Of a stretch of 64,000 nt of DNA, positions 1-9,120 are shown piece by piece. Position numbers and translations under genes: made by a program. Position 1 is the first letter of the stretch. Each line of letters starts with the position of its first letter. The notes below the pieces were generated by a model, which was not told the DNA's origin, did no database searches, and saw nothing but the letters and a program-made list of their open reading frames with translations. Origin of the DNA: Flavobacterium sp. ACN6 (lineage in GTDB: Bacteria > Bacteroidota > Bacteroidia > Flavobacteriales > Flavobacteriaceae); NCBI RefSeq assembly GCF_002304005.1, contig NZ_MRCQ01000014.1, positions 1 through 64,000 on the forward strand. Direction: 5' to 3'.

Positions 1-45
1 ATGCATCAACAAAGTGTAGTAAAGATGAGAACTTATAAAAGAAAA

Positions 46-74
46 ACACCTGCAATAAAAAATATTACAGGTGT
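46..74. terminator. Hairpin near the left edge, possible terminator
   Basis: The arms ACACCTG (46-52) and CAGGTGT (68-74) pair, with an inner AATA/TATT extension across one mismatch. On the minus strand the hairpin is followed by a T-rich run, on the plus strand only by mixed AT sequence. It may end a gene lying left of the window. The rest of bases 1-320 shows no convincing gene; a 25-codon open stretch from base 1 to 78 overlaps the hairpin and is not supported. Confidence 0.3.
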
Positions 75-191
75 CTAATTAAATATATTTGTCTAATAAT
101 CTGTATCGATTATTTAGGACTAGTCATCATCTCAAAGTAAATACTGGTTAACTTTTACTAATTATCAGATAATTAAGTACATATAATTTTA

Positions 192-212
192 TTAAGACTA
201 GTCTTAACTTAG
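192..212 (+). promoter_or_regulatory. 16-bp palindrome overlapping a -7-like box
   Basis: Bases 192-207 form a perfect palindrome (TTAAGACT/AGTCTTAA). Its core GACTAGTC also occurs at 118-125. The right arm runs into TAACTTAG (205-212), one mismatch from the Bacteroidetes -7 consensus TAnnTTTG. Position and symmetry fit an operator over the promoter of the secreted protein gene that starts at 321. This is inference from sequence alone. Confidence 0.35.
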
Positions 213-320
213 TGTTCAAAAGAATAAGAATTATTTTGAATCAAGTAAACTTATTAAAAAAGTACAATTCTATAATGCAGCATATTTTTTTACAAACAAT
301 TAACAACCAAAATTTATCCT

Positions 321-2933
321 ATGAAAGAAAGAAAATTACCCCGATTTTTATCTTTTCTACTTCTTGGCCTCTTTGTGTTAACAGCAGAAAATTTAAATGC
401 TCAGACGAATTTAGCAATGCTAAGTTCAACAAAAGTCTCTACATCTCATGTTTCGCCATGGGAAAGTCTCAGTGCTGTAAATGATGGTTTCCCCCCTATT
501 AGTTCTGATGATAGGACAAATCCCGTTTATGGAAATTGGGACGGTGAAGCAGCCTACAACACCTATAATTGGATCCAATACGATTGGGATTTTGCCCATG
601 AAATAAACAATGTCTCCTTATATTGGTTTACTGATTTTGGAGGTATTGCGCAGCCTACAGATGCTTATATTACCTACTGGGACGGTCTTGAGTGGATCAA
701 TGCTGGCAGCGTAGGATTAGCTTTAAACCAATTTAATGCTATTGGAAATTTAAATTTTAAAACTAAGAAATTAAGGGTTTATTTTAAGAGCAGCACAGCG
801 ACTGGTGTAGTTGAATTTCAAGTTTTTGGTGTAGAAACAACCCAGTGTGATCCAACAGGACTGACAGCCGCTGTTAAAGTAAATAACGGAAGCCAAAAAC
901 CGCTCAATTATGCTGTTGTTTCCCCAACAGAAAGTGTACAATTTTTAGCTTCAATTGCCAACAATCCAACGGGCGGTAAAATGAAATGGACCGGTCCAAA
1001 TAATTTTGTATCGAACGACCAAAACATTACTTTATCTAATTTACAAATAGAAAATTCTGGAACCTATCGTTTTGTATATATTAATGAATGCGGTACCGAA
1101 AGCACCCTATCTTTTTATTTAACTGTAAAAGAAGACAATAGTGATTTCAGTACATGGCCAAGTTACGATACAACGCTTCATTATGATTTTAAAAGCGACT
1201 ATCCTGATTTTCCAAAACCTACAAAAAATTTAGAAGAGGATTATCCAAATTATAATGGTTGTAATGGCGTTAAATCTACTAATGTGGGTTCATGGACTTT
1301 TGTACAAGGCCCAAATGCTAACACTTTAGTCACAGATACGGCTGTCGATTTAATGCTAAAACGTCTAGACAGTGACTTTACTTTTCTAAGAGATAATATG
1401 GGATGGCCGCCAGACAAGTTGTATAGGGCAGGATATCGCAGTTCTGTGTATTTATTTGGATCTGGTCTCTGTACTGACACAGCATCAAATACAGATTTAG
1501 GAGGATGGCAGAGCGGCGTTGGCACTCCAGATGGAGAGAGCTGGCCAATGGTTCTTTTGTCTTATTATCCAGTTGCCAGTTTCGATCCTAATACCACTTT
1601 CCCAGACGCACAGTACCAAACTGGGGCTTGTGTTCACGAAGGAATACATGCAATTTATGCTTCCCTTCCTGGATGCAGAAAATCAGCGTGGTTTCACGAA
1701 GGCTCAAATGTTTGGCTTCAAACGGTTTTAGACATCAAAAAAACTGGAAGCACAGATTATAGCAATGTCGATTTAGGTTGGTTAAGTGCTGGTTCTGTGA
1801 TCGCGCCTTTTATTCCTATAGAATGCTATAGCGGTTGGCTTCAAGATGGTTCATTTGGAGGGCCTTCAGCCGAGGGTGTAGATTCTGGAGTTCAAAATTC
1901 AGAGGGAGTAACCTTAAGATTAACTAGAGATATCATTGGAGGAGTGCAGTACAGTTCTGTGTTTCCAACCTTTTTAGGAGAAATTGTAGACGAAAAAAGT
2001 TTGCCTTGGGTTTGGAATTATTGTGAAGGACGTGTATTAGAAGGCATTGCAAATGGAAATGGTGTTGTTAATGGTTTAGGAGATGCTAAAACACGCAAGA
2101 TGGTTCAAGAATATAGAGCGCGATTGGCATTATCTGACTTCGGAAAATTCGAACAGCCAATTTTAAATTTATACCGCAATAATATGGGACGAGAATTGGG
2201 CCCTGAACAGCCGGCTCTTATTAATGTCGAAAAATGGAAAGCGACGCCTTATGCTGTAACTACTACAGATGAGGACGGATACTTAATTCCACAAGAAAAG
2301 ACCCTTCCTGGATGGTCTGGCGCTAATTTTATTCCTATTCATGTTCAGGGAAATCAAGCTACAGTATTTTTTGAGCCATTAGGAGAAAATATGTCGATTC
2401 AGTTATGTTATCGTACCAAAGAAGGAAAAACGGTTTATACACAGCCCGTTTATGCAGGCGACTGTACAATTTCTTTTTCTCAAGGAATTCCCGCAAATGG
2501 TGTGATATTCGCTGTAATTTGTAATTCAGATTATATTTTTGAAAATAATGACACTCGTAAAAAGAAGTTTAACTACAAAATTAAACTGGAAGATGGAGCT
2601 ACAAGAACAGCCAGCGTAGATAAAAATTGGTGGGATTGGAAAGCCGTTATAACTGATAATCTTTCTGTTGCGGATTTTTCAAATTCATCTTCTAACTTCT
2701 TGATTTATCCAAATCCGACCAATAATGCTTCTTTGATTAATATTAAACTATCAAATGAAAATGCTGCAACCTATAATTTAGTAATAACTAACAGCAGCGG
2801 TCAAGTAGTATTTGAAAATAAAAACTACAATCTAGAAGAACAATACCATACTGGTAATTTGTCAAAAGGGATCTATTTTGTAACTATTCAATCTCAAAAT
2901 TTTAAACAAACAAAAAAGATTATTGTAAAATAA
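321..2933 (+). CDS. Secreted HExxH metalloprotease-like protein with T9SS sorting domain
   Basis: The protein has 870 residues. It begins with a signal peptide (hydrophobic LSFLLLGLFVLT, then Ala-rich cleavage region), followed by a discoidin/F5-8C-like region (about 35-170) and an Ig-like segment (about 185-270). The central domain carries HEGIH (439-443) and FHEGSN (458-463), a layout like gluzincin zinc sites (HExxH plus a downstream Glu). The last 80 residues, starting around YPNPTNNA and ending in a Lys-rich strand, form a type A T9SS C-terminal domain, so secretion across the outer membrane is expected. The HExxH...EG(S/H)(x)N layout resembles the protein at 40094-42325, suggesting the same broad superfamily. 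Proteolytic activity is inferred; substrate unknown. The ATG at 321 was chosen because the signal peptide follows at once. The gene stands alone and ends at a strong terminator. Confidence 0.8.
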   Translation: MKERKLPRFLSFLLLGLFVLTAENLNAQTNLAMLSSTKVSTSHVSPWESLSAVNDGFPPISSDDRTNPVYGNWDGEAAYNTYNWIQYDWDFAHEINNVSLYWFTDFGGIAQPTDAYITYWDGLEWINAGSVGLALNQFNAIGNLNFKTKKLRVYFKSSTATGVVEFQVFGVETTQCDPTGLTAAVKVNNGSQKPLNYAVVSPTESVQFLASIANNPTGGKMKWTGPNNFVSNDQNITLSNLQIENSGTYRFVYINECGTESTLSFYLTVKEDNSDFSTWPSYDTTLHYDFKSDYPDFPKPTKNLEEDYPNYNGCNGVKSTNVGSWTFVQGPNANTLVTDTAVDLMLKRLDSDFTFLRDNMGWPPDKLYRAGYRSSVYLFGSGLCTDTASNTDLGGWQSGVGTPDGESWPMVLLSYYPVASFDPNTTFPDAQYQTGACVHEGIHAIYASLPGCRKSAWFHEGSNVWLQTVLDIKKTGSTDYSNVDLGWLSAGSVIAPFIPIECYSGWLQDGSFGGPSAEGVDSGVQNSEGVTLRLTRDIIGGVQYSSVFPTFLGEIVDEKSLPWVWNYCEGRVLEGIANGNGVVNGLGDAKTRKMVQEYRARLALSDFGKFEQPILNLYRNNMGRELGPEQPALINVEKWKATPYAVTTTDEDGYLIPQEKTLPGWSGANFIPIHVQGNQATVFFEPLGENMSIQLCYRTKEGKTVYTQPVYAGDCTISFSQGIPANGVIFAVICNSDYIFENNDTRKKKFNYKIKLEDGATRTASVDKNWWDWKAVITDNLSVADFSNSSSNFLIYPNPTNNASLINIKLSNENAATYNLVITNSSGQVVFENKNYNLEEQYHTGNLSKGIYFVTIQSQNFKQTKKIIVK

Positions 2934-2967
2934 TAGTGCTGGCGAAATAAATTTAGTTTAATATTTT

Positions 2968-3001
2968 ACTGCACTTTCCAATTGGAAGGTGCAGTTTTTT
3001 T
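2968..3001 (+). terminator. Intrinsic terminator
   Basis: A 12-bp stem with one G-T wobble and an AATT loop (2968-2995) is followed by seven T residues (2995-3001). It lies 35 bases after the stop of the secreted metalloprotease-like gene and is a textbook rho-independent terminator. Confidence 0.85.
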
Positions 3002-3019
3002 GTTATTTTCATAAAATAA

Positions 3020-4912
3020 AAAAAACTCCAGCGGAGCGACATATTATAGATTATAAAAATATCACTCCTCCGGAGCTTTTTATATTGTAGAAATATATTC
3101 TTTTCTATAAATATTTCGCTTCTTCGAAGCTTCCAAAAAAAACTATCCCCTGTTAAATCGTTATTTAAAATAAAACGGAACATCCATAAAAATCATTGTA
3201 ACAGCAAAGACCCCAGCGGGGTAAAATATTTATAGTATTTCAATAAAAAAAAATAAAAAAAGCTCCAGCGGAGCGACATATTATAGATTATAAAAATATT
3301 ACTCCTTCGGAGCTTTATATTGTAGAAATATATTTTCTTTGCTATACATATTTCGCTTCTTCGAAGCTTCCAAAAAAAACTATCCCCTGTTAAATCGTTA
3401 TTTAAAATAAAACGGAACATCCATAAAAATCATTGTAACAGCAAAGACTCCAGCGGGGTAAAATATTTATAGAATTTCAATAAAAAAAAATAAAAAAAGC
3501 TCCAACGGAGCGACATATTATAGATTATAAAAATGTCACTCCTCCGGAGCTTTATATTGTAGAAATATATTCTTTTCTATAAATATTTCGCTTCTCCGAA
3601 GCTTCCAAAAAACTATCCTGTTTTAAATCGCTCTTTAAAATAAAACGGAACATCCATAAAAATCATTGTCACAGCAAAGACTCCATCGGGGTAAAATATT
3701 TATAGAATTTCAATAAAAAAAAGCTTCAGCGGAGCGACATATTATAGATTATAAAAAATGTCACCCCTTTGGAACTTTATACTGTAGAAATATATTCTTT
3801 GCTATACATATTTCGCTTCTCCGAAGCTTCTAAAAAACTATCCCCTTTTAAATCGCTCTTTAAACTAAAAAGAAACATCCATAAAAATCATTGTCACAGC
3901 AAAGACTCCATCGGGGTAAAATATTTATAGAATTTCAATAAAACAAATGAAAAAAGCTCCAGCGGAGCGACATATTATAGATTATAAAAATATCACTCCT
4001 TCGGAGCTTTATATTGTAGAAATAAATTCTTTGCTATAAATATTTCGCTTCTCCGAAGCTTCCAAAAAAACTATCCCCTTTTAAATCGCTCTTTAAACTA
4101 AAACGGAACATCCATAAAAATCATTGTAACAGCAAAGACCCCAGCGGGGTAAAATATATTTAGTATTTCAATAAAACAAATGAAAAAAGCCCCAGCGGAG
4201 CGACATATTATAGATTATAAAAATGTCACTCCTCCGGAGCTTCTTATATTGTAGAAATATATTCTTTGCTATACATATTTCGCTTCTCCGAAGCTTTCAA
4301 AAAAAAACTATCCCCTTTTAAATCGCTCTTTAAACTAAAAAGAAACATCCATACAAATCATTGTCACAGCAAAGACTCCATCGGGGTAAAATATTTATAG
4401 AATTTCAATAAAACAAATGAAGAAACTCCAGCGGAGCGACATATTACAGATTATAAAAATATCACTCCTTCGGAGCTTTATATTGTAGAAATATATTCTT
4501 TGCTATACATATTTAGCTTCTCCGAAGCTTCCCAAAAAAACTATCCCCTGTTAAATCGTTATTTAAAATAAAACGGAACATCCATAAAAATCATTGTCAC
4601 AGCAAAGACTCCATCGGGGTAAAATATTTATAGAATTTCAATAAAACAAATGAAAAAAGCTCCAGCGGAGCGACATATTACAGATTATAAAAAATGTCAC
4701 CCCTTCGAAACTTTATATTGTAGAAATATATTCTTTGCTATACATATTTAGCTTCTCCGAAGCTTCCAAAAAAAACTATCCCCTTTTAAATCGCTCTTTA
4801 AACTAAAACGGAACATCCATAAAAATCATTGTCACAGCAAAGACCCCAGCGGGGTAAAATATTTATAGAATTTCAATAAAAAAAATAAAAAAAAGCTCCA
4901 GCGGAGCGACAT
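3020..4912. repeat. Tandem array of ~235-bp units made of four mini-hairpins
   Basis: Eight full units and one partial unit lie head to tail between two convergent genes. First-hairpin starts fall near 3026, 3263, 3500, 3724, 3957, 4190, 4426, 4660 and 4896, a period of 224-237 bp. Each unit holds four short stems with 3-nt loops: GCTCC-AGC-GGAGC, CTCC-(TCC/TTC)-GGAG or similar, GCTTC-TTC-GAAGC, and CCCC-AGC-GGGG. Most stems are flanked by a motif close to GACATATTTATAG; stems 2 and 3 read best in the opposite orientation, so the unit is a set of inverted REP-like elements. Variation falls in loops and single stem positions (for example CTCCATCGGGG). No protein is credible here. A role in 3'-end formation or RNA stability, or a purely selfish repeat, is possible. 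Confidence 0.9.
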
Positions 4913-4934
4913 ATATATCATATTCACTTCGTTA

Positions 4935-6893
4935 TTACTTTTTTGTAATAATTGCAGACCAGCCACCTCCAGAAGCCATTTTGGCATTTACCTTCGTGTT
5001 TTTAGTAACGGCTGTTATTTCTTTTTTATAATCTTGTGCAAATGTTTCTGCATTAATACCGTCTGAAAATACTTCCATTGAAAAATTTCCCTCACCAAGG
5101 AAAGAAAGATCAATTGGTAATTCCCTCGCATCTGCATCTGTCATTCCTCCAATAAACCATTTATTGTCTTTTTTTCTTGCCACTACAATATAATTTCCAA
5201 CAGAACCATGAAGCACAACGGTTTTATCCCAAACGGTTGGAATTTGAGTAATAAAATCAACTGTTTCCTGCTCTTTGTAATATGTTGACGGCGATTCGCA
5301 CATCATTTGCAGAGGCGCTTCATAGACAACATACATGGCCACCTGATGAGCGCGTGTTCCCATAGTCATTGGATTATTAAAACTTATGGCAAAGTTTTTA
5401 GGCTGTTTATTAATCATCGAACCTGGTGTAAAATCCATAGGTCCTGCCGCCATTCTAATAAACGGAATCGTTACGGTATGTTCTGGCGTAATTTCATCAC
5501 TCCATTTGTTGTTTTCATTTCCTCTTACACCTTCGTAATTCAATACATTTGGATACATTCGGTGTAAACCTGAAGGCTTAAATGCTCCATGAAAATCTAC
5601 TAATAATTCACGTTTGGCGCATTCTCTGGCAATCTGCTCATAAGAGTTTACCATATATTGATCGTTACGCTGCATGTAATCAATTTTTATTCCCTTTGCT
5701 CCCCAGTTTTTATAAGTTTCTAGAATTTGCAATAAATTCTGATCCAATGGTTTCCAAAGTACCCAAAGAATTATACCGACACCTTTTTCTTTTCCATATC
5801 TAATCAATTCTTTTACATCCATTGCGGGATTAAAATCAAGAATATTCGTAGTCGATTTTGTCCAGCCTTCATCCAGAATTACATATTCTACTTTATTCGC
5901 TGCAGCGAAATCTATAAAATATTTATACGTTTCTGTATTTAAACCTGCTTTGAAATCAACGCCGTAAATATTATTGTCATTATACCAATCCCAAGCTACT
6001 TTACCTGGCTTAATCCAATCTGTGTTTTTAAGCACATTGGGTACCGCCAGCTGGTAAGACAAATTACTTTGTACAAAAGTGCGATCGTCATCACTTATAA
6101 TAAATACACGCCAAGGGAAAGCTCTGCTTCCGCTTGTTTTGGCAATATAATCTGCTTCTTTTGTAATCGTTTGTACACGATCTGATTTTCCGTCTTTATC
6201 TACCGCTTCTAAAACATATTTTGGAAATATCGCATTTAAAGTTGTGTTTCCATTCCCTTTTAAAAATAGTCCAGGATAATCATGAAGCGCAGTTTCTGTA
6301 AATAAAACTTTCGCTTTAGGCGTAGTAAACAAAACAGGGAGACTGCAAAAATCTTTAGAAGCAATATCGTTTAAGGATTTATCTAAATACAATCGCTCAT
6401 TATGAGAATACATGGACTCTTCCTGAGGAAATAAAGAACGGGAACCTTCAGGAAATGATAAAGAAACTTTTTCTGAAATTATATCTCTTTTTTCTTTAGC
6501 TTCATCTATAAATTGATAAGCTACTCCGTCATTATAAACACGGAAATTAAGCTTGTAATTTCCCTGATACGCAATAGAAAGCTCAGTATATTCGTCCTTG
6601 ATCTCAGCATCTTTGATTGGTATTATTGCATGGATGTTTTGAGACACGTTTTTAACGGTCTGTTTTTTAACCTTCGAATTAAATCCAAAATTTGTTTTAG
6701 ATGAAAAGGTCATTCCTGCTTCTGCATTCTCAATAATTAAATTTCCATTTAATAAAACCGACCAATAAATTTTATCAGAATTAACCACTTCTATTTGAAT
6801 GCGTCCATCAGGAGATTTAACCTCATAAGTTTGAGAAGAAGCTTGAAATGCACATAGCAGTAAACCGCATAAAATAAGTACTCTTTTTTTCAT
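4935..6893 (-). CDS. GH97 family alpha-glycosidase, secreted
   Basis: The 652-residue protein has a signal peptide (to about residue 21), an N-terminal beta-sandwich and a (beta/alpha)8 barrel typical of glycoside hydrolase family 97. Recognisable blocks are KVAWDWYND (~298), VEYVILDEGW (~335) and GIKIDYMQRND (401-411). Asp405 in KIDY matches the nucleophile position of retaining GH97 enzymes (alpha-galactosidase type) rather than the inverting SusB type. The NYEGVRGNE segment (452-460) supplies conserved glutamates. Retaining GH97 members act on alpha-galactosides or beta-L-arabinopyranosides, which suits the arabinose/galactose enzymes in the same operon. It is the last gene of the five-gene operon, 23 bases after the GH43 gene. 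The exact substrate is not proved. Confidence 0.9.
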   Translation of the reverse strand: MKKRVLILCGLLLCAFQASSQTYEVKSPDGRIQIEVVNSDKIYWSVLLNGNLIIENAEAGMTFSSKTNFGFNSKVKKQTVKNVSQNIHAIIPIKDAEIKDEYTELSIAYQGNYKLNFRVYNDGVAYQFIDEAKEKRDIISEKVSLSFPEGSRSLFPQEESMYSHNERLYLDKSLNDIASKDFCSLPVLFTTPKAKVLFTETALHDYPGLFLKGNGNTTLNAIFPKYVLEAVDKDGKSDRVQTITKEADYIAKTSGSRAFPWRVFIISDDDRTFVQSNLSYQLAVPNVLKNTDWIKPGKVAWDWYNDNNIYGVDFKAGLNTETYKYFIDFAAANKVEYVILDEGWTKSTTNILDFNPAMDVKELIRYGKEKGVGIILWVLWKPLDQNLLQILETYKNWGAKGIKIDYMQRNDQYMVNSYEQIARECAKRELLVDFHGAFKPSGLHRMYPNVLNYEGVRGNENNKWSDEITPEHTVTIPFIRMAAGPMDFTPGSMINKQPKNFAISFNNPMTMGTRAHQVAMYVVYEAPLQMMCESPSTYYKEQETVDFITQIPTVWDKTVVLHGSVGNYIVVARKKDNKWFIGGMTDADARELPIDLSFLGEGNFSMEVFSDGINAETFAQDYKKEITAVTKNTKVNAKMASGGGWSAIITKK

Positions 6894-6916
6894 TTTTGAA
6901 TGCTATTATTTTTAAA

Positions 6917-9085
6917 CTATTTTTTAGAAGGTCCTTTCGTTACTTTAGGAGTAGTTTGTTTCATCAGGTTTACAACCTCATCTTTACTTAACCCATAATC
7001 GTACATTTTCAACGATGCCATAAAACCAGAATAATTTTCTCCAATATCTGATGCACCAATTATAATTTTAGCTTTTTTTATCGCCGATGACAACATCATA
7101 TTTTGAGCATTATCAAGTACGCCGTCTACATAAATTTTCTCTACCACACCATCAAAAGTCAAAACAATATGATGCCATTTATTTTGTTCGGGCACTTTGT
7201 TGTATTTCATATCAAAATGACCATCTAAATGTGGAGCGGCACCATAATGCCCGCTATTATAAGCCATTGCATTAAAAGAATTTGCCAGATTATATTCAGT
7301 ACGATCACACCAAGAGGCCAGAATTTCTCCTTCTTTGGATACTTCTGGATTTTTTACCCACACAGCAACAGAGTAAGAACCATTCCACGCCAGATTTTCA
7401 GGAACTGCTTTATCAAGTATCAAAGAGCCTTTTACAAAATTAAGAGCCTTAATTTTATCTTCTTTATCCCAAGAGATGTCCACATCTCCAGTTTTCGTAA
7501 AAACACCTCCTAAAGAACCTTTGTTAGGCAAACTATTAAAAGAACTACCGTATTTTTCATTAGTAACATCAAGATCTAACAGCATTTTATGAGAGCTTAA
7601 AGTTGCGGGTGCTGTATTCGATTTTTTGTTTTGTAATTGCAGCGGAAGCTCAAATAATTCGCTGTAGACTTTTATGTTCCAAACCGCTGCATAAAGTCCT
7701 GCTTTTTCTGTACCTAAAACGGTTAGTTTTAAGAAACGAGCGGTCACATTATTATCATCAATCATTGGACTTCCAGAAGTACTATTTTTCGATTTATCGG
7801 CATACAGCTGCCAGTTTTTTCCATCTTTAGAATATTCTAATTTGTATTGATAATAATAACTTGCAAACTCAAATTGAGTCATTACCCTCTTAATTTGTTT
7901 CACACTTCCTAAATCAATCGTTAAATCCTGCGGAAGAGCATTACTGCCAGCTTTCCACATGGTAGCATTATTATCATCTGCTGCAAAATCTGGTTTGTAT
8001 TCGTAATCGTATTCTAAAGATTGCAAGTGATAAAAAGATGATGCTGCTATCTGGGCATTGAGTGCTATGTTTTCTGGAACATTTGTTTGTACAGTTTTTT
8101 TAATACCGATTGAAGTAGGTATTACTTTTCTAATGGTCGAATCATTTTCAAAAATCATTTTATCAATGCAGACTTGTCTTGCCAGACCTCCACGTGTCAT
8201 TGGATAATCATGTTTATGATAAACTATATAATAATCCTTTCCATCTTCTAATACCGAATGATGTCCTGGTCCGTGTGTCGTTTTGTCTTCGCTTGTACTC
8301 AAAATTGGGTTATTAAGCCCTTCTTTAAAAGGTCCGTAAGGAGAATCAGAATAAGAATATCTCACATTATAAGTTTCATCATGACAGGAAGCTCCAGAAT
8401 ACATTAAAATGTATTTATTTCCTTTTTTCATCATGTAAGCCGCTTCAAACGGTTCAGGAGTCTGACTTAATGGAATATTTTTAGAATTCATCATGTCTTT
8501 CATCGTCGAATTATTCAATTCTCCTACGGCATAACCTCCATTATAATGTACCCAAGTTCCCCAATAACTGTATATTTTTCCATCGGTATCTCTAAAAAAT
8601 TGTGCGTCTAATGAAGGAAAACCTTCTCGTGGATATCCATTTGAAATAACGGGTTCGTCATTTTGATTTAATTTTTTCCAAGGTCCAATTGGCGTATCCG
8701 AAACGTAACCATAAATGTTACAGCCAATTTCACAATTTCCAAAATACAAATAGTACTTACCATCATTTCCAACCACAATATCTGGCGCCCAAAAATTGGT
8801 AATTGGTTTTACTGTAAAAGACGGAATTTCCATAGTATAATTATACCAGTTTTTTAAATCTTTACTATACCACACAGTTGGAGCTCCAGATGCCAGCATT
8901 TCGTTATCAGTGGTAGCGTAGATGTAATAAATATCTCCAAACTTTTTAATTGTAGGATCTGCATAATAGCCTGGCAGAATTGGATTTCCAGCCGAAAAAA
9001 CAGCTGTCTCAACTTTGTTTTGACCAATACCCTGTAATGTAAAAACAAGTACAATAAGGCTGTAAAATATTTTTTTGTCTAACAT
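6917..9085 (-). CDS. GH43 glycosidase with discoidin-like and LamG domains
   Basis: A five-bladed propeller of family GH43 is followed by an F5/8C-type carbohydrate-binding region (about 350-480) and a LamG/concanavalin-like domain (about 520-710). The acidic triad is visible: Asp43 in YYADPT (base), Asp160 in SLDAQFF (pKa modulator) and Glu214 in EPFEAAYM (acid). GH43 enzymes release arabinofuranose or xylose from plant polysaccharides. I start the protein at the ATG at 9085 because MLDKKIFYSLIVLVF forms a normal signal peptide; a TTG 39 bases upstream, overlapping the previous stop, gives a poor leader. With this start it has 722 residues. It is the fourth gene of the operon. Confidence 0.9.
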   Translation of the reverse strand: MLDKKIFYSLIVLVFTLQGIGQNKVETAVFSAGNPILPGYYADPTIKKFGDIYYIYATTDNEMLASGAPTVWYSKDLKNWYNYTMEIPSFTVKPITNFWAPDIVVGNDGKYYLYFGNCEIGCNIYGYVSDTPIGPWKKLNQNDEPVISNGYPREGFPSLDAQFFRDTDGKIYSYWGTWVHYNGGYAVGELNNSTMKDMMNSKNIPLSQTPEPFEAAYMMKKGNKYILMYSGASCHDETYNVRYSYSDSPYGPFKEGLNNPILSTSEDKTTHGPGHHSVLEDGKDYYIVYHKHDYPMTRGGLARQVCIDKMIFENDSTIRKVIPTSIGIKKTVQTNVPENIALNAQIAASSFYHLQSLEYDYEYKPDFAADDNNATMWKAGSNALPQDLTIDLGSVKQIKRVMTQFEFASYYYQYKLEYSKDGKNWQLYADKSKNSTSGSPMIDDNNVTARFLKLTVLGTEKAGLYAAVWNIKVYSELFELPLQLQNKKSNTAPATLSSHKMLLDLDVTNEKYGSSFNSLPNKGSLGGVFTKTGDVDISWDKEDKIKALNFVKGSLILDKAVPENLAWNGSYSVAVWVKNPEVSKEGEILASWCDRTEYNLANSFNAMAYNSGHYGAAPHLDGHFDMKYNKVPEQNKWHHIVLTFDGVVEKIYVDGVLDNAQNMMLSSAIKKAKIIIGASDIGENYSGFMASLKMYDYGLSKDEVVNLMKQTTPKVTKGPSKK

Positions 9086-9120
9086 GGCTAATAAATTAAT
9101 TTGAAGAGCTTTAAATGATA

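Noticed and set aside
212..484. ORF overlapping the start of the first secreted protein gene
   Set aside because: It runs in another frame through the signal peptide region and has no domain; a shadow.
2953..3420. Two similar minus-strand ORFs inside the repeat array
   Set aside because: They are translations of neighbouring repeat units (both read LRRSEI and NMSLRWSFF) and have no domain; repeats explain them fully.
3020..4912. CRISPR-like regular spacing
   Set aside because: Units are repeated along their whole 235 bp with no unique spacers, and no cas gene is near.
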